Of a stretch of DNA of 64,000 nt, positions 42,311-53,150 are shown in pieces. The number at the start of each line of letters is the position of its first letter. Within the stretch, counting starts at the first letter, position 1. Source of the DNA: JBAYSY01 sp041675885 (GTDB lineage Bacteria; Pseudomonadota; Alphaproteobacteria; Rhodobacterales; Rhodobacteraceae); contig JBAYSY010000006.1 of assembly GCA_041675885.1 (NCBI GenBank), positions 1 through 64,000 on the forward strand, read 5' to 3'. The translations under genes were made by a program, and so were the position numbers. The notes under the pieces were generated by a model that saw nothing but the letters and a program-made list of their open reading frames with translations, was not told the origin of the DNA and did no database searches.

Positions 42311-45073
42311 TCAGCCCGCCGCCAGCCGTGCCAGCGCGCCGCGCAGCTTGGCGGCCTCGGCCTCGCCGCGCTCCAGCGTCTCGCGGGTCTCGGCGACGAT
42401 CTCCTCGGGGGCGCTGGCCACGAACTTCGGGTTGGAAAGCCGCCCGCGCAGCCCGCCGAGATCCTTTTCCAGCTTCGCCAGCGACCTTTCCAGCCGCTCG
42501 GTCTCGGCGGCAAGATCGACCACGCCTTCGAGCGGGATCGCGAAACTCGCGCCCTCCACCGCCACGGTCATCGCCCCCTTGGGCGCCGCCCCTTCGGTCA
42601 TGCCGTCGAGCCGCGCCAGCCGCAGGATCAGCGCCTCGTTCCCGGCCCATGCCGCCCGGGCGGCCGCGTCGAGCGCCACGCCGACCACCGGCAGTTTCAG
42701 CCCGGCAGGAACCCGCATCTGCGCCCGCGCCGAGCGGATTTCCTCGATCAGCCCGATCACCCAGCGCATCTCGCGTTCGGCCCCGGGATCGGCGAGTTCC
42801 GCGCCGTAGTCCGGCCAGTCGGCATGGATCAGCCCTTTCGCCCGCTGGCCGGTCAGGCCCCAGAGTTCCTCGGTCACGAAGGGCATGATCGGGTGCAGCA
42901 GGATCATGCATTGATCCAGCACCCAGGCCATGGTCGCCCGCGTCTCCGCCGCCGTCGCCGGGTCCGCGAGCAGCGGCTTGGCGAATTCCACATACCAGTC
43001 GCAGACCTTGCCCCAGACGAAGGCGTAAAGCCCGTTCGCCGCGTCGTTGAACCGATAGGCGGCCAGCGCCGCGTCAACCTCCTCGCGCACCCGGCCGGTC
43101 TCGCCGATGATCCAGCGGTTGACGGTTGCTTCGGGCGCGGGCGGGGCGGCCCGGGTCGCGTGTCCCTCCCACACGCCGTTCATCTCGGCGAAGCGGGCGG
43201 CGTTCCACAGCTTTGTGCCGAAATTCCGATACCCGGCAACACGTTGCGACGACAACTTCAGGTCGCGCCCCATCGCTGCCATCGCGGTCATGGTGAAGCG
43301 CACCGCGTCGGCGCCGTATTCGTCGATCAACTCCAGCGGGTCGATGACGTTGCCCAGCGACTTCGACATCTTCTTGCCCTTCTCGTCGCGGACGAGCGGG
43401 TGGACATAGACGGTGTGGAACGGCTCCCGTTCGACCACGGCTAGCTGCATCATCATCATCCGGGCGACCCAGAAGAAGATGATGTCGAAGCCGGTGACCA
43501 GCACGTCGGTGGGGAAATACTTCTGCAATTCCGGGGTGTTCTCGGGCCATCCCAAAGTACCGATCGGCCAGAGCCCGGAGGAGAACCATGTGTCGAGCAC
43601 GTCGGGGTCGCGGGTGAGGCTGCGGCCCGGCGCCATCGCCTGCGCCTCGGCCTCGGTGGCGGCGCAGTAGTGGTTGCCGTCCTCGTCATACCACACCGGA
43701 ATCTGGTGCCCCCACCAGAGCTGGCGCGAGATGCACCAGGGCTCGATATTCTCCAGCCAGTGAAAGTAAACCTTTTCATGCTGTTCCGGGAGGATCTTCG
43801 TGCGCCCCTCGCGCACGGCGTCGATGGCGGGGCCGACGATCTTCGCGGTATCGACGAACCACTGGTCGGTCAGGTAGGGTTCGATCGCGACCTTCGAGCG
43901 GTCGCCGTGCGGCACCATGTGGCGGTCGGCGTCGATCCCGTCGAGCCAGCCCTGTTCGCCGGCCAGTTCCACGATGCGCTTGCGGGCCTCGTAGCGGTCG
44001 AGCCCGTCCAGCGCCAGCGCCTCCTGCGAAACCTGAGCATCGGCGAGGAAGTCGCTGTTATCCTTCAGGAACATCGCTGCCCGTGTTGTCATGACATTGA
44101 CCGGCCGCAGGCCATGGCGTTCGCCCACCTTCCAGTCGTTGAAGTCATGCGCCGGGGTCATCTTGACCGCGCCGGTGCCCTTTTCCGGGTCGGCGTAGTC
44201 GTCCGCCACGACAGGGATGCGGCGGCCGACCAGCGGCAACACCACATGCTTGCCGATCAGGTGCCGGTAGCGCGGGTCGTCCGGGTGGACCGCCACGCCG
44301 GTATCCCCGAGCATGGTCTCGGGCCGGGTGGTGGCCACCACCAGATAGTCGCAGGGCTCGGTCCGGGTGGGGTTGCCCTCATCGTCCCATTCAACCGGCC
44401 GGTCCCAGGTCGCGCCCTCCGCCAGCGGATAGCGCAGCCGCCACATATGGCCGTCCTGCTCGATCTGCTCGACCTCCAGATCCGAGATCGCGGTCTCGAA
44501 ATGCGGATCCCAGTTGACCAGCCGCTTGCCGCGATAGATGCAGCCCTTGTTGTAAAGCTCCACGAAGACCCGGATCACCGCGTCGTGGAAATTGCCCTGC
44601 TCGCCCGCGGGGGCGCCGGGGGCGCCGGACATGGTGAAGGCGTTGCGCGACCAGTCGCAGCTTGCGCCCAGCCGCTTCAACTGGCCGATGATGGTGCCGC
44701 CGGACTGGGCCTTCCACTCCCACACCTTTTCGAGGAACTTCTCGCGCCCCATCTCGCGGCGGCTCCTGTTCCCGGCCTTGGCCAGTTCGCGTTCCACCAC
44801 CATCTGGGTGGCGATGCCGGCATGGTCCTGCCCCGGCTGCCAGAGCGTGTCGAAGCCGCGCATCCGGTGCCAGCGGATCAGGATGTCCTGAAGCGTGTTG
44901 TTGAAGGCGTGGCCCATGTGGAGGCTGCCGGTCACGTTGGGCGGCGGGATCATGATGCAGAAGGTCTCGGGGCGCGAGGCATTGGCCCCGGCCCGGAAGG
45001 CGCCCCCGGCCTCCCACTCCGCATAGATGCGCGCCTCGGCCCGGCCCGCGTCGAAGGTCTTGTCCATCGCCAT
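42311..45073 (-). CDS. valS: Valyl-tRNA synthetase
   Basis: 920 residues from the ATG at 45073 (a second ATG two codons on is possible). Class I synthetase: HIGH motif in PPPNVTGSLHMGHAF, KMSKS motif in KGKKMSKSLGNVIDP. The editing domain (TTRPETMLGDTGVAVHPDD) and the C-terminal coiled coil (VDLAAETERLERSLAKLEKD) are present. Complete. Confidence 0.97.
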   Translation of the reverse strand: MAMDKTFDAGRAEARIYAEWEAGGAFRAGANASRPETFCIMIPPPNVTGSLHMGHAFNNTLQDILIRWHRMRGFDTLWQPGQDHAGIATQMVVERELAKAGNRSRREMGREKFLEKVWEWKAQSGGTIIGQLKRLGASCDWSRNAFTMSGAPGAPAGEQGNFHDAVIRVFVELYNKGCIYRGKRLVNWDPHFETAISDLEVEQIEQDGHMWRLRYPLAEGATWDRPVEWDDEGNPTRTEPCDYLVVATTRPETMLGDTGVAVHPDDPRYRHLIGKHVVLPLVGRRIPVVADDYADPEKGTGAVKMTPAHDFNDWKVGERHGLRPVNVMTTRAAMFLKDNSDFLADAQVSQEALALDGLDRYEARKRIVELAGEQGWLDGIDADRHMVPHGDRSKVAIEPYLTDQWFVDTAKIVGPAIDAVREGRTKILPEQHEKVYFHWLENIEPWCISRQLWWGHQIPVWYDEDGNHYCAATEAEAQAMAPGRSLTRDPDVLDTWFSSGLWPIGTLGWPENTPELQKYFPTDVLVTGFDIIFFWVARMMMMQLAVVEREPFHTVYVHPLVRDEKGKKMSKSLGNVIDPLELIDEYGADAVRFTMTAMAAMGRDLKLSSQRVAGYRNFGTKLWNAARFAEMNGVWEGHATRAAPPAPEATVNRWIIGETGRVREEVDAALAAYRFNDAANGLYAFVWGKVCDWYVEFAKPLLADPATAAETRATMAWVLDQCMILLHPIMPFVTEELWGLTGQRAKGLIHADWPDYGAELADPGAEREMRWVIGLIEEIRSARAQMRVPAGLKLPVVGVALDAAARAAWAGNEALILRLARLDGMTEGAAPKGAMTVAVEGASFAIPLEGVVDLAAETERLERSLAKLEKDLGGLRGRLSNPKFVASAPEEIVAETRETLERGEAEAAKLRGALARLAAG

Positions 45074-45171
45074 GATCGCTGTCCCGTCTGATCCTGCGGC
45101 GGTTCTTAGCGCGGGCGGGGCCGGAGGGGAAGGCGTCCGGCATCGGCGCGGGGGGCCGCCTGTCTTCTCCT

Positions 45172-45240
45172 GCCCGGAACAGCCGCGCCAGCGGCCCGGG
45201 CAGCGGCCGACCGCCCGGACGGGCGGCCGCTGCCCTCTGT
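45172..45240 (+). repeat. Family A repeat, copy A7 (full length, type II)
   Basis: GCCCGGAACAGCCGCGCCAG then CGGCCCGGGC (first hairpin with GCCGC/GCGGC inner stem), followed by GCAGCGGCCGACCGCCCG then GA then CGGGCGGCCGCTGC and CCTCTGT. Between the 3' end of the Lrp gene and the 5' end of valS. Confidence 0.85.
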
Positions 45241-45282
45241 CGGGACAGGAAACCGGCCGGGGTAGTGGGCGGATTGCCCCCC

Positions 45283-45714
45283 TCACACCGCCCGGTCGAA
45301 GCGGGTCGAGAGATGGATAAGGCTTTCCGAGGATTTCACCCCGGTCATCGCCCCGATCCGGTCGAGCACGTCGTCGAGCACCGCCGTTCCCGGCGCCGAG
45401 ACCAGCAGGAGCAGGTCGAACCGGCCCGAGGTGGAATGCACCGTCTCGACCTCGGGGATCGCCTTGAGCCGGGTCAGCACATGCGCCATGGAGCGCGGCT
45501 CGACCGTCAGGAGCACGCTTGAGCGGATCCGCGCCGCCCGCGCCGCCTCGCCCAGTTTCAGCGTATAGCCCGCGATGGTGCCGCCCCCCTCCAGCCGTTC
45601 CAGCCGCGCCTGGATGGTCGAGCGCGCCACCTTCAGCCGCCGCGCCAGCGTGGCCACCGGCATCCGCGCATCGGTCCCCAGGAGGGCGAGGATTCCCCGG
45701 TCGAGATCGTCCAT
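45283..45714 (-). CDS. Lrp/AsnC-family transcription regulator
   Basis: 143 residues. N-terminal helix-turn-helix (DRGILALLGTDARMPVATLA, RRLKVARSTIQARLERLE) and a C-terminal RAM ligand-binding domain (VLLTVEPRSMAHVLTRLKAI, ETVHSTSGRFDLLLLVSA). Divergent from an amino-acid decarboxylase, so it likely responds to an amino acid and controls that gene and itself through the palindrome at 45742-45760. Confidence 0.92.
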   Translation of the reverse strand: MDDLDRGILALLGTDARMPVATLARRLKVARSTIQARLERLEGGGTIAGYTLKLGEAARAARIRSSVLLTVEPRSMAHVLTRLKAIPEVETVHSTSGRFDLLLLVSAPGTAVLDDVLDRIGAMTGVKSSESLIHLSTRFDRAV

Positions 45715-45741
45715 TCCGCAACACCGCCTTTTTCACGTCCG

Positions 45742-45760
45742 TTTCGGCATAATAACGAAA
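45742..45760. promoter_or_regulatory. Palindrome between lrp-like and decarboxylase genes
   Basis: TTTCG-N9-CGAAA around an AT-rich centre (GCATAATAA), 28 bp upstream of the Lrp start codon. Size and symmetry suit an Lrp/AsnC operator. It is one of few AT-rich spots here, so it may also hold the promoter. Confidence 0.5.
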
Positions 45761-45935
45761 ATATCAGGCGGTTCTAGACTTTCCCCCGGTGGAAATGTGC
45801 CCCATATGCGCCGCCTCAAGTGCAGGAAAAGGGCGGCTCATACGCACCTGGCCTGGTTGGTGAATCGCGCAAGCGTCTCCGACCCGTGGACCGGGCGCGG
45901 GAGGTTTGCGTCTTGTTGGCAGAAGGAAGACGCCG

Positions 45936-47078
45936 ATGGGACTGACCAAGACGATCTGGGCCACGCCCTGCGAATATCTGGCCCATATGCAGCCCGGCCA
46001 CCCGGTGCTGTTCTTCGCGCCCGCCGCGTTGCAGGCCCGCGCGCGCCGGTTTCTCGACGGGTTCCCGGGGCTGGTGACCTATGCGGTCAAGGCCAATGCG
46101 GGCGAATCGGTGATCGGCAACCTGTCGGCCGCCGGGGTGCGCGGCTTCGACGTGGCCTCTCCGGCCGAGGTCGGGCTGGTGCGCGGCATCGCCCCCGGCG
46201 CGGCGCTGCATTACAACAACCCGGTGCGGGCGCGGGCCGAGATCGCGGCGGCCGCGGATATGGGGATTCAGAGCTGGTCGGTCGATTCGGAAAGCGAACT
46301 GGCCAAGCTCATTGCCATGGTCCCCGCTGACGGGACGGAAATCGCCGTGCGCTTCAAGCTGCCGGTGGCGGGCGCGGCCTATGACTTCGGCGCCAAGTTC
46401 GGCGCGACGGCGGAACGCGCAGCGGGGTTGCTGGCGCAGGCTGCGCGGGCGGGCTACATCCCGGCGCTGACCTTCCATCCCGGCACCCAGTGCAGCGACC
46501 CGGCGGCGTGGGAGACCTATATCGCCGCCGCCGCAGGCATCGCCCGCACGGCCGGGGTGGAGATCGCGCGGCTGAACGTGGGCGGCGGCTTTCCGTCGCA
46601 CCGGCTCACCCGCGCGGAACCGGCGCTGGAGGCGATCTTCGACGGGATCGGCCGCGCCACCGCCGCGGCCTTCGGCTCGGCCCGCCCCGCTCTGGTCTGC
46701 GAGCCGGGCCGGGCGCTGGTGGCCGACGCCTTCACGCTGGCCGCCCGGGTGCGGGGCTTGCGCGACGGGGATGTGTTCCTCAACGACGGGGTTTACGGCG
46801 CGCTGGCGGAGCTGCCGCTGATCGGCCCGATCGACCGGATCGAGGTCATTTCGCCCGAAGGCGGCCGTCGCCGGGGCGCGCCGGTCGCCCGCACCGTCTT
46901 CGGCCCGACCTGCGATTCGGTCGACCGGCTGCCGGGCGAGGTGGCGCTGCCCGCCGATCTGGCGGAAGAGGACCATGTGCTGTTCCACGGCCTCGGCGCC
47001 TATTCCGCCGCGACCAACACCCGGTTCAACGGTTTCGGCGACCTGGGGATCGAGACGGTGCTGGACCTGCACGGCTGA
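45936..47078 (+). CDS. Type III PLP decarboxylase (ornithine/lysine decarboxylase-like)
   Basis: 380 residues from the ATG at 45936, preceded by AGAAGGAAG. Alanine-racemase-fold decarboxylase: PLP lysine in VTYAVKANAG, the LTFHPGTQCSD and LNVGGGFPSH glycine loop, CEPGRALVADAF, the catalytic Cys region FGPTCDSVDR, and FHGLGAYSAATNTRFNGF at the C-terminus. Ornithine decarboxylase (putrescine synthesis) is most likely; lysine or both substrates are possible. Divergent from an Lrp-type regulator. Confidence 0.9.
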   Translation: MGLTKTIWATPCEYLAHMQPGHPVLFFAPAALQARARRFLDGFPGLVTYAVKANAGESVIGNLSAAGVRGFDVASPAEVGLVRGIAPGAALHYNNPVRARAEIAAAADMGIQSWSVDSESELAKLIAMVPADGTEIAVRFKLPVAGAAYDFGAKFGATAERAAGLLAQAARAGYIPALTFHPGTQCSDPAAWETYIAAAAGIARTAGVEIARLNVGGGFPSHRLTRAEPALEAIFDGIGRATAAAFGSARPALVCEPGRALVADAFTLAARVRGLRDGDVFLNDGVYGALAELPLIGPIDRIEVISPEGGRRRGAPVARTVFGPTCDSVDRLPGEVALPADLAEEDHVLFHGLGAYSAATNTRFNGFGDLGIETVLDLHG

Positions 47079-47100
47079 CCGGGAAACCATCCCGTCTCTT

Positions 47101-47172
47101 GCCCGGAATCAAGGCGCGTCAGCGCCGCCGGGCAGCGGCCGACCGCCCGCACGGGCGGCCGCTGCCCTCTGT
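47101..47172 (+). repeat. Family A repeat, copy A8 (full length, type I)
   Basis: GCCCGGAATCAAGGCGCGTC then AGCGCCGCCGGGC (first hairpin), then GCAGCGGCCGACCGCCCG, CA, CGGGCGGCCGCTGC and CCTCTGT. A reference copy of 72 bp, 23 bp downstream of the decarboxylase stop. Confidence 0.88.
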
Positions 47173-47255
47173 GGTGACATGCTGTCCGGGCTGGACGGGG
47201 GCTTGTGCCCGCCTGCCCCGGCGCGCATCCTGCCGCCCGGATACGGGGGACAAAC

Positions 47256-48287
47256 ATGATGGATGACGCGCTTCAGGCCGCGCTGCTCGACGGTGTGCCG
47301 CTGCCGATGATCCTGATCGGCCGCGATGCGCGGATCCTGCGCACCAATGCGCCTGCGCGCGCGCTGCTGGGCGCCGATCCGGCCGGGCGGCACTACATGA
47401 ACGCGCTGCGCCAGCCGGAACTGGTCGAGCGGGTCGAGCAGGTGCTGGCGGGCGGGGGGCCGGGCTCGGTGCGCCATGTGGTGACCGGGCCGGGGCGCGA
47501 TACGGTCTATCGGGTGCTGGCCGCGCCGCTTGCCGGGCAGGGGGCGAGCCTTGCCTTCGAGGACATCACCGAGATCGAGCAGGCCAGCGAGATCCGCCGT
47601 GATTTCGTCGCCAATGTCAGCCACGAACTGCGCACGCCGCTGACCGCACTGCTGGGTTTCATCGAGACCCTGCGCGGCCCGGCAAGGGACGATGCGGCGG
47701 CGCGCGAGCGGTTCCTGGGCATCATGGCGCGCGAGGCCGGGCGGATGAACCGGCTGGTGGCCGACCTGCTGTCGCTGAGCCGGGTCGAGGCCGAGGAACG
47801 GGTCCGCCCCATGGGCCGGGTCGATCTGGTGGCGCTGACCCGGGCCACCGTGGCGACGCTGAGGCCGCTTGCCACCGCCGCCGGGGTCGGGATCGAGGTC
47901 GAGGCGCCCGAGGGGAAGCTGGAGGTCCGGGCCGATGCCGACCAGTTGACGCAGGTTCTGAACAACCTGATCGAGAACGCTGTAAAGTATGGACATTCCG
48001 GCGGAAAGGTTGAAATATCCTTGGCCGGGATCAACATTCCGGCGCTGGGGGGGCGGGCGGTCTCGCTGAAGGTGAAGGACCACGGCGAAGGTATTGATGA
48101 ACTTCACCTTGCGCGCCTGACCGAACGTTTCTACCGGGTCGATGCCCACCGCTCGCGCGAGCAGGGCGGCACCGGGCTGGGGCTGGCGATCGTCAAGCAC
48201 ATCGTCCAGCGCCACCGGGGGCGGCTGCGGGTCGAAAGCCGCAAGGGCGAGGGCTGCACCTTCACCGTGCTGCTGCCGGGGGGCTGA
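47256..48287 (+). CDS. PhoR-like sensor histidine kinase without membrane segments
   Basis: 343 residues from the first of two adjacent ATGs (47256), preceded by GGGGGA. A PAS domain (LPMILIGRDARILRTNAPA) is followed by the PhoR-type histidine box DFVANVSHELRTPLTALLGF and ATPase motifs (NNLIENAVKYG, DHGEGID, GGTGLGLAIVKHIVQRHRG). No membrane segment is visible, unlike typical PhoR. No phoB or pst genes are within the window, so its partner is unknown. Confidence 0.88.
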   Translation: MMDDALQAALLDGVPLPMILIGRDARILRTNAPARALLGADPAGRHYMNALRQPELVERVEQVLAGGGPGSVRHVVTGPGRDTVYRVLAAPLAGQGASLAFEDITEIEQASEIRRDFVANVSHELRTPLTALLGFIETLRGPARDDAAARERFLGIMAREAGRMNRLVADLLSLSRVEAEERVRPMGRVDLVALTRATVATLRPLATAAGVGIEVEAPEGKLEVRADADQLTQVLNNLIENAVKYGHSGGKVEISLAGINIPALGGRAVSLKVKDHGEGIDELHLARLTERFYRVDAHRSREQGGTGLGLAIVKHIVQRHRGRLRVESRKGEGCTFTVLLPGG

Positions 48288-48301
48288 AGCGGTGGCCCGT
48301 T

Positions 48302-48469
48302 GCCCGGAATCAAGGCGCGTCAGCGCCGCCGGGCAAGCGGCCGACCGCCCGGACGGGCGGCCGCTCTTGCAACGTATCAACATGCACATACCTCGGGGTA
48401 TCCGGCACCATAAACTGCCAGACCACCACCGTTGCAGCGGCCACCCGCGGTCGTCCGCTTGCCCTCTGT
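48302..48469 (+). repeat. Family A repeat, copy A9 (expanded, 168 bp)
   Basis: Starts GCCCGGAATCAAGGCGCGTC and ends GCTTGCCCTCTGT. The middle carries about 100 bp with GGTATCCGGCACCATAAACT and GCCAGACCAC, the core shared (inverted) with copy A5, plus a small ATACC/GGTAT hairpin. It separates the PhoR-like gene from dnaG. Confidence 0.82.
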
Positions 48470-48534
48470 TGCGCAGCACGTCTGCCCATTCCCCGCTCTG
48501 GACAGCGCGCGGCCCCCGGCCGATATTGTCCGGC

Positions 48535-50466
48535 ATGAGTCTTCCCCCGGGTTTCCTCGACGAATTGCGCGGCCGCGTCTCACTCTCGCAGGTGGTGGGG
48601 CGCAAGGTTACGTGGGATCAGCGCAAGTCGAACCAGGGCAAGGGCGACATGTGGGCGCCGTGCCCGTTCCATCAGGAAAAATCGGCCTCGTTCCACGTCG
48701 ATGATCGCAAGGGATTCTACTACTGCTTCGGCTGCCACGCCAAGGGCGACGCGATCAGCTTCATCCGCGAGACCGAGAACGCGGGCTTCATGGAGGCGGT
48801 GGAAATCCTCGCCCGCGAGGCCGGGATGACGATGCCCGCCCGCGACCCCAAGGCGGCCGAACGCGCCGACCGGCGCAGCCAGCTTGCCGATGTGATGGAA
48901 GAGGCGGTGCGCCACTACCGGCTGCAACTCCAGACCGCCGCGGGGGCACAGGCGCGCGACTATCTGGCGGGCCGGCGGCTGGACGCGGCGGCGCAGGAAC
49001 GCTTTTCGATAGGCTTCGCCCCGGATGCGCGGCAGGGACTGTTCGCGGCGCTCTGCGCCAGGGGGATCGCGCCCGAACTGATCGTCGAGGCAGGGCTGGC
49101 GGCCAGACCCGATGGCGGCGGCCAGCCCTACGACCGCTTCCGGGGCCGGATCATCTTTCCGATCCGCGATGCGCGGGGCCGCTGCATCGGCCTCGGCGGC
49201 CGGGCGATGGACCCGAACGCGCGGGCGAAATACCTCAACTCGCCCGAGACGCCGCTGTTCGACAAGGGCCGCAGTCTTTACAACCACGGCCCCGCGCGCG
49301 AGGCGGCGGGCAAGGGCCAGCCGCTGATCGTGGCCGAAGGCTATATGGACGTGATTGCGCTGTCGGAAGCCGGGTTTCACGCCACCGTCGCGCCGCTCGG
49401 CACCGCCGTCACCGAAGAGCAGTTGCAGCTTTTGTGGCGCATCCACCCCGAGCCGGTGATCGCGCTCGACGGCGATGCGGCGGGGTTGCGCGCGGCGCTG
49501 CGGCTGATCGACCTTGCGCTGCCGGTGATGGAGGCGGGGCAGGGGCTGCGCTTTGCCGTGCTGCCACAGGGGCAGGATCCGGACGACCTGATCCGGGCGC
49601 AGGGGGCGCAGGGGTTCCGCAAGGTTCTGGATGCCGCGAAACCGATGGTCAGCCTCTTGTGGCAGCGCGAGACCGAAGACCAGCCGATCGACAGCCCCGA
49701 ACGCCGCGCCGGTCTGGACAAGCGGCTGCGCACGGTGCTGCGCACGATCCGCGATCCCTCGATCCGCGAGCATTACGGCGCCGAGATGAAGCGGCTCCGG
49801 GCCGAACTGTTCGGCCCCGCCATCCGCCCGGCGCGCGGTTTCACCCCCGGGCGGCGCGGCAGGGGCTTTGTCCCGCCGCCCGCGCCGACCACGGCCACGG
49901 CCCGGGCCTCGATGCTGGCCAGTGCCGACGACGCGGCCGAGGAACGGCTGCGCGAGGCGGTGATCCTCGTGGCGCTGGCGCTGCATCCGGGGCTGATCCC
50001 GACCTTCGAATCGGCGCTGGAACGGATGGACCTGACCGCGCCGGGCCACGACCGGCTGCGCAGCGCACTGTTCGCCCATGCCGAAGACCCGGACGCGGCT
50101 GCGAAAATCCGCGCGGCGGCGGGCGATGCCCTTGAAAACCTGCTGGCGCTGCGCCATGTCCAGATCGCGCCCCCCGTCCGGAACCCCCATGACGCCGAGG
50201 CGGCCCGCATGTGCCTGGCCGAAGAACTGGCGAAACTCGAAGCGCGACGTGGCGCAAGGCGCGAGATCGAACACGCGATGGAGGACTTCTCGGGCCTGCC
50301 CGACGAGGGCCTGACATGGCGTCTGTCGCAGGCGGCCGAGGCGGTGAACCGCGCCGGGCGTCTCCGCAGCGACGACGCCGACGACATGGGAGAGGACCGC
50401 GCCGCGCTGTCGAATCACCTTCAAAGCCTGATCGACCGGGAAATATGGGTGAAGAAACGGCGTTGA
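48535..50466 (+). CDS. dnaG: DNA primase
   Basis: 643 residues from the ATG at 48535. Zinc-binding domain CPFHQEKSASFHV and YYCFGCHAKGD; primase core KYLNSPETPLFDKGRSLY; TOPRIM Glu/Asp motifs VAEGYMDVIAL and ALDGDAAG. The C-terminal helicase-binding domain is present. The usual dnaG-rpoD order follows with 77 bp between. Confidence 0.97.
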   Translation: MSLPPGFLDELRGRVSLSQVVGRKVTWDQRKSNQGKGDMWAPCPFHQEKSASFHVDDRKGFYYCFGCHAKGDAISFIRETENAGFMEAVEILAREAGMTMPARDPKAAERADRRSQLADVMEEAVRHYRLQLQTAAGAQARDYLAGRRLDAAAQERFSIGFAPDARQGLFAALCARGIAPELIVEAGLAARPDGGGQPYDRFRGRIIFPIRDARGRCIGLGGRAMDPNARAKYLNSPETPLFDKGRSLYNHGPAREAAGKGQPLIVAEGYMDVIALSEAGFHATVAPLGTAVTEEQLQLLWRIHPEPVIALDGDAAGLRAALRLIDLALPVMEAGQGLRFAVLPQGQDPDDLIRAQGAQGFRKVLDAAKPMVSLLWQRETEDQPIDSPERRAGLDKRLRTVLRTIRDPSIREHYGAEMKRLRAELFGPAIRPARGFTPGRRGRGFVPPPAPTTATARASMLASADDAAEERLREAVILVALALHPGLIPTFESALERMDLTAPGHDRLRSALFAHAEDPDAAAKIRAAAGDALENLLALRHVQIAPPVRNPHDAEAARMCLAEELAKLEARRGARREIEHAMEDFSGLPDEGLTWRLSQAAEAVNRAGRLRSDDADDMGEDRAALSNHLQSLIDREIWVKKRR

Positions 50467-50543
50467 ATGCCTCCCGCCCCTGTGATTCGCGTTGATGAGT
50501 CGCTACATAGATTCCACTGATTCGGCCTTCCCCGAGGAGCACC

Positions 50544-52534
<1,991 letters not shown>

Positions 52535-52538
<4 letters not shown>

Positions 52539-53101
52539 CCATTGAGGAGCATCGGAGGCTTCGGGAAGCAGCACAAGTATTGCTGACCCTTCTCCGATGC
52601 ATCTCGATGAAGATGTCGCTGGCCGTTGATAAGCACGACCGTCTAAACTTCTTCCGACTTTACGATGGTTGCCTTATGGATGTGGCCGTTATCTCGTGGT
52701 GCAAGTTTTTTGGATCAAGTAAGGAAAACCTGTTTTGGTTGAGGTTATTTCCCGAGGTCGCCCCAGGTCACACCGAACTCAGGGGTAGGCTACTGGAGGC
52801 CGCGCAAGGAGACCTTAAAGCCCTTTCGGAAACAACCCGCAATTATCGCGATACTTATGTCGCGCATCACGACTTGAACGAGACGAAGCGCGCGAAGGAT
52901 CATCCATCGCTTCATCCTCTCCAGGCTACGGGCCAAGTGCTCTACAAGGAGGTCTATAGCACTTTGGATTCGCATGGCTACGCAGGCGGTCTACCGCACC
53001 CAGATCGGATTATGGGGACGGGCCTTCGAGAGATCGAAGCTCAGTGGAAGAGGATAGTGGAAGCGGTGAGGACGGCGACTCAAGGGTTCCGGGAGCCCTA
53101 A
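52535..53101 (+). CDS. HEPN (AbiU2-like) domain protein, low GC
   Basis: 188 residues from a GTG sharing bases with the rpoD stop (GTGA); an ATG at 52607 is a later alternative. All-helical protein with the pattern DRLNFFRLYDGCLMDVAVIS and ENLFWLRLF, then NYRDTYVAHHDLNE, which contains an R-x5-H element as in HEPN ribonuclease-type domains. The nearest remembered family is HEPN_AbiU2, tied to abortive infection. GC by hand count is about 53% over 52561-53040, far below the neighbours. Likely acquired by transfer; possibly functional with the toxin-antitoxin pair downstream. Confidence 0.6.
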
Positions 53102-53115
53102 ACGCTTATCCACTC

Positions 53116-53144
53116 TTGACATTGTGTGCGCGATCACGTACATG
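53116..53144 (+). promoter_or_regulatory. Sigma-70-type promoter of the yefM-yoeB operon
   Basis: TTGACA (53116-53121), a 17-bp spacer, and TACATG (53139-53144). A start of transcription about 7 bp on would fall at or next to the antitoxin ATG at 53151, giving a leaderless or nearly leaderless message. CATG-N5-CATG (53141-53153) overlaps the -10 region and could be part of an autorepression site. Confidence 0.5.
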
Positions 53145-53150
53145 CTCCGC

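Noticed and set aside
45761..45935. Possible speF-type leader RNA before the ornithine-type decarboxylase
   Set aside because: The leader is short and no recognisable conserved structure or upstream small ORF was found.
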